Assembly (NCBI RefSeq): GCF_964340395.1
Contig: NC_135571.1
Coordinates: 8,342,953 to 8,404,952 of the forward strand
DNA: 62,000 nt
Source of the DNA: Glandiceps talaboti
Lineage: Eukaryota; Hemichordata; Enteropneusta; Spengelidae
Direction: 5' to 3'
Of this stretch, positions 56,101-62,000 are shown piece after piece. Below the pieces are notes generated by a model. It did no database searches, was not told the origin of the DNA, and saw only the letters and a list, made by a program, of their open reading frames with translations. The first letter of the stretch is position 1. Each line of letters begins with the position of its first letter. Both the position numbers and the translations under genes were made by a program.

Positions 56101-56390
56101 CGAAATACTGTGATGTTTTTTTATCAATGGCGATATGATTAATGCTAACATGCCATATTGACCTTAACCTATACAATCAGCGATTCAAGACATATTATTC
56201 ATTCCTGCTGGGACTGACTTTTAACACATTTGGAACGCACGGGAATGCCTTCCAACCATAGACAGTGGAGGAGAGACTGTCTATGTTCCAACAAATCCAT
56301 CCTCAACGAACTTAAGTTTGTAAGACTTTTTAGTGTTGACTTACCTGCTGTAGTTACCATGGCAACTCCGATGAAAAAGTTGGTCCACAT
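50639..56390 (-). CDS. Gene G: secreted family-3 solute-binding-protein-like (SBP_bac_3-type) protein
   Basis: Minus-strand exons in transcript order: 56345-56390 (signal peptide MWTNFFIGVAMVTTAG), 55248-55291, 54624-54784, 53739-53788, 53399-53494, 52904-53080, 52093-52232, 51380-51593 and 50639-50673; 320 residues, every junction in phase. Landmarks: RPWLFAVHLWN, NEEGHFEGFFVDMINA, CNHAGKRCELVY, GRWYDGCVGYLKSPERVALF, FIEGQAFDDACLMHSDK, VDLVFASPEE and LRQWFNKSLAEMKESGEYY. Eight Cys (CNH, RCEL, NCYH, GCVG, ACLM, TCSD, VCQD, DCV) recur in H and suggest disulfide bonding, fitting an extracellular protein. The last exon is only 35 bases (DYPFDCVRATT). About 60 residues precede the first SBP strand and are extra relative to bacterial members. 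A poly(A) signal lies at about 50511 on the minus strand and is also found after H. Confidence 0.86.
50820..51042. repeat. (ATTG)n then (CTGT)n arrays in last intron of gene G
   Basis: ATTG/ATTT units at about 50840-50920 and CTGT at 50989-51042. The last intron of gene H has the same two motifs in the same order (57883-57995 and 58133-58165). Confidence 0.93.
51665..51995 (+). mobile_element. MITE-like element, GGCACAAGCTGAG family, copy 2
   Basis: Aligns with 9310-9640 (CATTGTTAGAACTG, CATAGTAGGGA, GGTTAA, GTGGAATACTG blocks) and ends AGCTCAGCTTGTGCC, the complement of the family's other end. The left end is degraded. Lies in a gene G intron. Confidence 0.65.
52735..52820. repeat. (TTCA)n / (TTCG)n microsatellite in gene G intron
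   Basis: About 80 bases; the H intron has a similar TTCA/TTCG block at about 59440-59475. Confidence 0.93.
53115..53390. repeat. Compound array in gene G intron: (CTGT)n, (CCGT)n, (GTGA)n, (TA)n
   Basis: Begins about 35 bases from the exon edge at 53080, matching the position of the ATGT arrays in F and H, but with CTGT as the main unit. Confidence 0.95.
54098..54458 (-). mobile_element. MITE-like element, GGCACAAGCTGAG family, copy 3
   Basis: On the minus strand it starts TTAAAGTGGCACAAGCTGAG and ends TTGCCCCTTTAAA. It is the best-preserved copy. TTAA lies at both outer edges. Confidence 0.7.
55490..55675. repeat. Imperfect tandem repeat, unit about 53 bases
   Basis: Three to four copies of a unit containing GTAATTAAAAA, TGGTCTGACTCAATAAAT and TGATAATTAA in gene G intron 1, next to MITE copy d. 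Confidence 0.75.
55703..55960. mobile_element. MITE, AATAGGGAACTTGC family, copy d
   Basis: Complete copy of about 258 bases with perfect ends AATAGGGAACTTGC and GCAAGTTCCCTATT. The interior has GCATCATGGGAAAT, GTAAACAATGTTG, CATTGTGGGAG and CTGAGCATGCTCAG. In intron 1 of gene G. Confidence 0.9.
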
Positions 56391-56484
56391 TATTAAATTT
56401 ATAGGAAATTCAGCAAAGGAATTCGAAACGTTCATAAACAGAGATCGATCCTTAAGTGTGCAATGGTTGATAATCTATATGACG

Positions 56485-56585
56485 ACACTATATCAGGTGG
56501 TTGCCATGACAATAACATAATGATAATAGCTATATGACAAGTTATTGTCTAGTTGTTCGGGTTATTGGCTGCCAAACCAGACGAT
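56485..56585 (-). promoter_or_regulatory. Upstream block of gene G conserved with gene F
   Basis: Contains ACACTATATCAGGT (56485-56498) and, further upstream, TTGTCTAGTT...GGCTGCCAAACCAGACGA (56544-56585). See the matching block at 47695-47799. Confidence 0.5.
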
Positions 56586-56794
56586 GGACTGTGATAAAGG
56601 CTTGGTTTGTGATAACAGATAATTGACTTTTGGACTGTCCGAGCGTGTTTTGATCATTTCGTTGCAACTAAAGTGAGCTATGCTCCTTTTAAACAATCGA
56701 GTCAATAGGGACATAAGGGAGATAATCTTCACTGGAAAATTACAATTGGACCGGGAGGGCCAGTAGTAAATCAAACCCATTCTGTTGAGAAACA

Positions 56795-57290
56795 GGTAAC
56801 CCTAACTCTGTCAGCAGTGCGATGCCAAAATCACACAAAAAATACAAAGTTACAATTGAGTAAAAATAAAATCTAACTCTCCCCTAATTCCATTTTCTAA
56901 AAAACAGCTCCCCCCCCCCGATGAGAACTGATTTGTAAAATGAGAACCACATCCCCTGTAATTACTGAAAGCTTCCTAAAAGCAGTTTGACTTACTTACA
57001 GTGTATGTACGTACCAAAATTCTATAAAGTTTAACATAGTTTTTGAAATACTAGAAAAATAGTTGACACTTCAACTAATTTATGTTAAGAAGGCCGCAGT
57101 GACATGGACTCTATGGAATGATAGAAATAAGGGAGCCTTCAGTAATTACAAACGGGGGGGTCAAGCCCGGGTTGTTGTGTAACATATGACCCTCCCCGGC
57201 CTCCATCGTTCTAAAAAAAGTGACCCTCTCTCAACTTCCCTTCTCTAACACTTGAATCCCCCCCCCCCCGTTAAACAACATATATTGGTT
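56795..57290. repeat. Dispersed repeat with C-rich runs between genes G and H
   Basis: GTCAGCAGTGCGATGCCAAA here matches CAGCAGTGGGATGCTAAAA at 31866 and 38540, each just after a CCTAAC-type stretch. C-runs at about 56911-56920 and 57259-57270 lie within TGACCCTC-type sequence, also seen near 38600. No gene. Confidence 0.5.
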
Positions 57291-57692
57291 CAAATGCCGT
57301 CAGATATGTTAAAGGATACTTGTCCCAAAATCAATGGTTTACAGGAGTTAATCTTTTCACCATATTCAATTTTTTTTGAAATCTAGGGTATTTCCCAACT
57401 AGGGGCCTACTACCACCTTAATAGCGAATATCTGTCAACAGTGTAAAAGCCTAAATTAAATTGTAATTAAATGAAGGACTACTTCGCAAACCACTTACGT
57501 AATGAGGTTGTCTTCAAGATATCTAAGAAAAATACTCTCACTGCTGATCGGTAGATTTATTTATTGATTAAAAGTCCAAAATTATGTTAATAACAAGATT
57601 AGTCAATATGAAATAACTAGAAAAGTTCAACGTTCATGTTTCTCTGGCGGTCTTCGTTTTCAATCATGCCTGGAGTTTATGTATGTGATCGT
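57291..57692. other. 3' flank of gene H
   Basis: A minus-strand poly(A) signal (AATAAATAAAT) at about 57556-57564 is placed as in gene G. Nothing else recognised. Confidence 0.5.
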
Positions 57693-57899
57693 TTACACAC
57701 AGTCATATGTGTAACCTGAAAGTAAATTAAAAAGAACTAGTGAGATGTGAGTGAGTGAGTGAGTGAGTGAGTGAGTGAGTGAGTGAGTGAGTGAGTGAGT
57801 GAGTGAGGGAGGGAGGGAGGGAGGGAGGGAGGGAGGGAGTGAGTGACTAACTAGTTAATTAATTAATTGGTTGGCTAGATTGATTGATTGATTGGTTGG

Positions 57900-57949
<50 letters not shown>

Positions 57950-57950
57950 C

Positions 57951-57995
<45 letters not shown>

Positions 57996-59351
57996 CCTAC
58001 TCATTACTGCTTTAATTGATGAAATGAAAACATAATCAATATTCTGTTATCGATTCGGTGAGAAATTATCATATTCACTTAAAGGGAACCGAGAGTGTTA
58101 TGAAAACATTGTTTATTAGTCTATCTGTCTAGATCTGTCTGTCTGTATGTCCGTCCGTCCGTTCGTCATTCCCTGTGTATATTTTTAAGTTCGTAGATTT
58201 TGTCTCCAATACTTCATGCTCAAAATACATTGAATTCAACATGCATAGCATTTCATAGGAATTTAATTAGCGAGATCAATCGACAAATTATCTGCATAAT
58301 TTGCATTATTATTGTCGTTAATTTTAATTTGATTAATTAATATACACTACCGTGCTTCTTTTCACTGTCTTGGCAGACTTTGTAGTATTCCCCACTCTCC
58401 TTCATTTCAGCCAGAGATTTGTTAAACCACTGACGTAGAGGGCTCCCTTTCAGCGTGACAATTGAAAATAAAGGATCGCTGCATGTCACACTTGGTCCAA
58501 CTTCTTCGATGTGCTTATCGTCACTTGGCTTGATTAATTGCGGTGATGCGAAAACTACATCGACCTTTTAAAAGTGAATAACAATAATACGTATTTGATG
58601 TAGCTGTACGCATGGTATGATAAGATCATTCTTATTTTTTGGTCCGTACTCTAAAATGAACTTGATTACGATTTCAACTTGTACCATATTTGTCTACTTT
58701 TGGGTGGAATGAATATCTTATTGACATGTACAATGTCCAATTATTACATTCTATCAATTTTCAGTGAATATATTCTTGGTTTTCTGATCAACAAATATTA
58801 CACCCAGTTACAGCTCGTGTACTTTTTAACACGACACATTTGGAGGAAACAAGAGCAAACAAACATTTGCCCTAAACTTGCCCTTTCAAATCCGTTATTC
58901 AACTGACATAGACCCACAGTGCAAATGTATAACTATTTGCCTTATACCAGTCTGTATTGAAAGTAAGAGTACTAGAGTTCATATGAGAGTGAGAGTTCAT
59001 GTGAGAGTTTTATTGCCATTGAATACTGAACCATGGTCATGTTCCAGTTACAAGTAATTTTACAAATTTATTTTTATATTTTATTTTTACCTTAAAAATT
59101 AAAGTCCAAGACCATGTGCCTTTAAAACCCTCCCTTTCTATAGAAAAAGTTAGTAAATATAAAAAAAAAACCTTTTACACACCTCACTCTTATTCAAACC
59201 ACGTAATAAATGAGTGTGGTCAGCGTAGAAAACTTTGTTCTCTGGTTCAGAACTTTCGACGCCATGAACATTGTCACTATGTATGAGACACGTGTCATCG
59301 AATACTTCACCCTCAACGAAGCCTGTAAAACACAGAAATTAATCCAACCAT

Positions 59352-59386
<35 letters not shown>

Positions 59387-60737
59387 TTTTTTATTTATTT
59401 TTTATTTATTGTCATTCAGTCATAAATTTATTAGTTCTTTCGTTCATTCGTTCGTTCGTTCATTCATTCATTCAATCAATCAGTCAGTCAGTCAGTCAGT
59501 CAATCAGTCAGTCAGTCAGTCAGTCAGTGTCAGTCAGTCAGCCCACTCACTCACTCACTCACTCAATCACTCACTCACTATAGTGGTCTGAGATTCAGTT
59601 AATAAGTTATATCATAACACAGACATCGAACAGTGATGCTAAATAGTTTAGATATAAAATAAACTAGAACATATAAACGTAAACACACCATACCTATTTT
59701 GGCTTTTGAAAGGTCTGTGGGATCCACTCCATGAGGGTTTCCACTCTCGACGTAAAATTTTGCATCACTGTACTGGTCACTTAAACGGCCTAGTGGATCT
59801 ATATAGTCGAACAATGCCACACGCTCAGGTGATTTCAGATAACCAACACAACCATCATACCATCGCCCAAGAATACCTAAATGGGAAAATAATGAATAAC
59901 TAGTAAGATTGTATGTATGTATGTATGTATGTATGTATGTATGTATGTATGTATGTATGTATGTATGTATGTATGTTTGTATGTATGTATGTATGTATGT
60001 ATGTATGTATGTATGTATGTATGTATGTATGTATGTATGTATGCATGTTTGTGTGTATGTATGTATGTATGTATGTATGTATGTATGTTTGTTTGTTTGT
60101 GTGTGTATGTATGTATGTATGTATGTATGTATGTATGTATGTATGTATGTATGTATGTATGTATGTATGTATGTATGCATGTATGTATGTATGTATGTAT
60201 GTATGTATGTATGTATGTATGTATGTATGTATGTATGTACGTACGTATGTATGTTTGTGTGTGTGTCTGCATAGTTGTATGTAGGAATGTATGTATGTAG
60301 GTATGCATGTATGTCTAGGTCGGTAGAGCTTGTAAGCTTGTGCGTGACGTGCGGTGTGTACTAGTATATTGTTTTCAAAAGAACTGAGAGGAGAGGGTCA
60401 GATATGACAGATGACTGAACTTGCCAATCTCTATAATACTAACTCATCATTGCTTTACTGTATGATGACAGTGATATAATTTCGACATACAAATAAATAG
60501 AGAAAATTTTGTTATTTACCTCCTCCAGCAACTGGCCTTTGACCTTCGACATGGTGGTAACAGTTTTTAACGTTATCATACATGAGTTCACAGTGTTTGC
60601 CTGCGTGGTTACAAACTGTGTAATACAAATGATTGTAAAACACAAAATTAGAACAATATTTCTGAAAGGTATCTCTCAAATTAAATGTATCAATAACTGA
60701 GCATTTGTTACATCCATGGAACACTCACACATCCCTA

Positions 60738-60823
<86 letters not shown>

Positions 60824-61042
60824 GCACGCACGCACACACACACACGCACATACGTACGTACGTACGTACGTATGTACGAACGAACATATACGTACCCATC
60901 AACCACGTGCACTCACTCTCTCCCTCCCTCCCTCCCTCGATCACTCTCATTCCACAACCCCCCCCCCCTTTTCATTCGCCGTATCAATCGTCGATCACTG
61001 TCTCTCACTCCATCAGTCAGTCAATCAATCAATCAATCAATG

Positions 61043-61073
<31 letters not shown>

Positions 61074-61896
61074 TACTACCTACTCATCACATTGACTCAC
61101 CAGCATTGATGACATCTACGAAAAATCCTTCAAAATGTCCCTCTTCGTTTCTGTAATTAAAACAAATGTAGTAACATGGTGCATTGAATAAAACGAAAAC
61201 GTAATAAAGTTTCCAATTATATTAATACAGTCGGTACTATAAATACACGATATTTTCTCCCAAGTTCAACCATTTTCACGTTCTAAAGGTTTCATTATTG
61301 TACCCCCCCCCAAAAAAAATATAAATAAATAAATAAATAGATAAATCATGAATGAATTATATTGCGTGTATGATTCATGTGTTTGTTCACCAATGCTTGC
61401 CTAGCCTACAAGTATACTTGAAATGCTAACGCTACTACACTTACTGGTATTCCCCCAAATCTTTCCTCGTCAGCCAATGGATATAAGTGTGACCTAAAGG
61501 GGCTTTGTCACTACTCGTCTAGCGACTCGTAGTGGCAAAACCCTTAGGTCATGAGAATTTCCGGCTGACTACTGTTAGTTTGTATCTACCTTTAGTAAGC
61601 CGAAACCTCGATTAACTCTATCTGTCGTAGGTAAATTTTACGTATAAACCTTTTTTCTCTATTTTTTTTCTCGCGAGACTTAAATTCTTCTTATCTATAA
61701 TGAATAAAATCTAAAATAAAGTGTAAAGTAAATAGTCGTACAGGTGTTCATATGGTTCACCATTCCAAAGATGTAAAGCAAAAAGCCATGGCCGCTCGTG
61801 TTTTTCCTCCTTCACTTCAGTATCTTTCTTCTCTGCCGTGTCGCGATGCATTTCATTGTTCACCAAACGGCGGTACAATAGAGGTAGTGAGAGGTC
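57693..61896 (-). CDS. Gene H: secreted family-3 solute-binding-protein-like protein, third tandem copy (5' end outside window)
   Basis: Minus-strand exons in transcript order: 61742-61896, 61101-61150, 60520-60615, 59694-59876, 59183-59322, 58351-58564 and 57693-57715 (286 residues). The signal-peptide exon and the next small exon should lie beyond 62000. Landmarks: RPWLFALHLWN, NEEGHFEGFFVDVINA, CNHAGKHCELMY, GRWYDGCVGYLKSPERVALF, VEGEVFDDTCLIHSDN, VDVVFASPQ and LRQWFNKSLAEMKESGEYY, ending GYTYDCV. All eight Cys of G are present. Exon lengths equal those of G except 59694-59876, which has two extra codons (GRLSDQYSDAKFY), and the first exon shown, which is two codons shorter. H is closer to G than to F. 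Confidence 0.85.
57748..58165. repeat. Arrays in last intron of gene H: (GAGT)n, (GGGA)n, (TGAT)n, (CTGT)n
   Basis: GAGT at about 57748-57806, GGGA at 57806-57838, TGAT at about 57883-57995 and a short CTGT/CCGT block at 58133-58165. Confidence 0.94.
59350..59580. repeat. Arrays in gene H intron: (TTTA)n, (TTCA/TTCG)n, (CAGT)n, (CACT)n
   Basis: Four tetramer blocks in series between the exons at 59322 and 59694. Confidence 0.94.
59910..60320. repeat. (ATGT)n array in gene H intron
   Basis: About 400 bases, nearly pure, beginning about 35 bases from the exon edge at 59876. Variants TTTG and GTGT mark internal duplication. Confidence 0.97.
60740..61073. repeat. Arrays in gene H intron: (CA)n, (TA)n, (CG)n, (TACG)n, (CTCC)n, (CAAT)n
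   Basis: CA to about 60780, a short TA and CG core, CA again, TACG at about 60850-60872, CTCC at 60921-60938, a C-run at 60959-60968 and CAAT at 61021-61073. Confidence 0.94.
61455..61570. repeat. Foldback element with nested arms
   Basis: GTGACCTAAAGGGGCTTTGTCACTAC (left arm, about 61489-61514) pairs with the segment at about 61529-61551 (GTAGTGGCAAAACCCTTAGG). Outer GTCAGCC pairs with GGCTGAC. Partial relatives lie at 7587-7640, 10245-10320 and 51300-51345. Non-coding, in a gene H intron. Confidence 0.65.
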
Positions 61897-62000
61897 CTAG
61901 GAAGTAATAAATGAATAATTATTGTTAGTCAACTAAATTTGTGTGAACTTTACGACATTTATACTTATTACGATTACTAAGTGAGAAGTGGACGTTGTCA

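Overview
The window is intron-rich animal DNA. Coding exons are small, with GT-AG splice sites, secretory signal peptides and metazoan domain families, and they sit in AT-rich sequence crowded with microsatellites and short inverted-repeat transposons. The gene content (a receptor tyrosine kinase-like gene, F-type lectin-like genes, and secreted solute-binding-protein-like genes) suggests a marine bilaterian invertebrate, either a lophotrochozoan or an invertebrate deuterostome. I cannot name the species. Exon structures were worked out by hand from reading frame, splice sites and comparison between paralogs.

Layout. (1) 1-4084, + strand: last seven exons of a receptor tyrosine kinase-like gene whose catalytic Asp (HRD) and metal-binding Asp (DFG) are both replaced, so it reads as a pseudokinase. 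(2) 12753-38600: four F-type lectin (FTP/F5-8C-like) paralogs. Gene B is on +; genes C, D and E are on -. Each has a signal peptide, a Pro/Thr linker exon, one or two tiny linker exons, and a two-exon FTP domain. D and E are a tandem segmental duplication of about 6.5-8 kb. (3) 42588-62000, - strand: three tandem paralogs (F and G complete, H cut by the window end) encoding secreted proteins that match the bacterial family-3 solute-binding fold (SBP_bac_3), with shared exon phases, signal peptides (F, G) and a conserved set of eight Cys (G, H).

Between and inside the genes lie long compound tetranucleotide arrays, which produce many false open reading frames of the Met-Tyr-Val-Cys, Ile-His-Thr-Tyr and Asp-Arg-Gln-Thr kind. 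There are also at least four families of short inverted-repeat elements: a 182-bp element with a 9-bp target duplication, a family of about 260 bp with four copies, a family of about 370 bp with TTAA-like ends, and a double foldback. Several arrays sit at the same place in paralogous introns although their repeat motif differs.

How the genes work together is not shown by the sequence. The lectin-like and SBP-like clusters both encode secreted proteins that probably bind small ligands, and both have grown by tandem duplication. This is typical of fast-evolving recognition or mucosal-secretion loci, but that role is inference.
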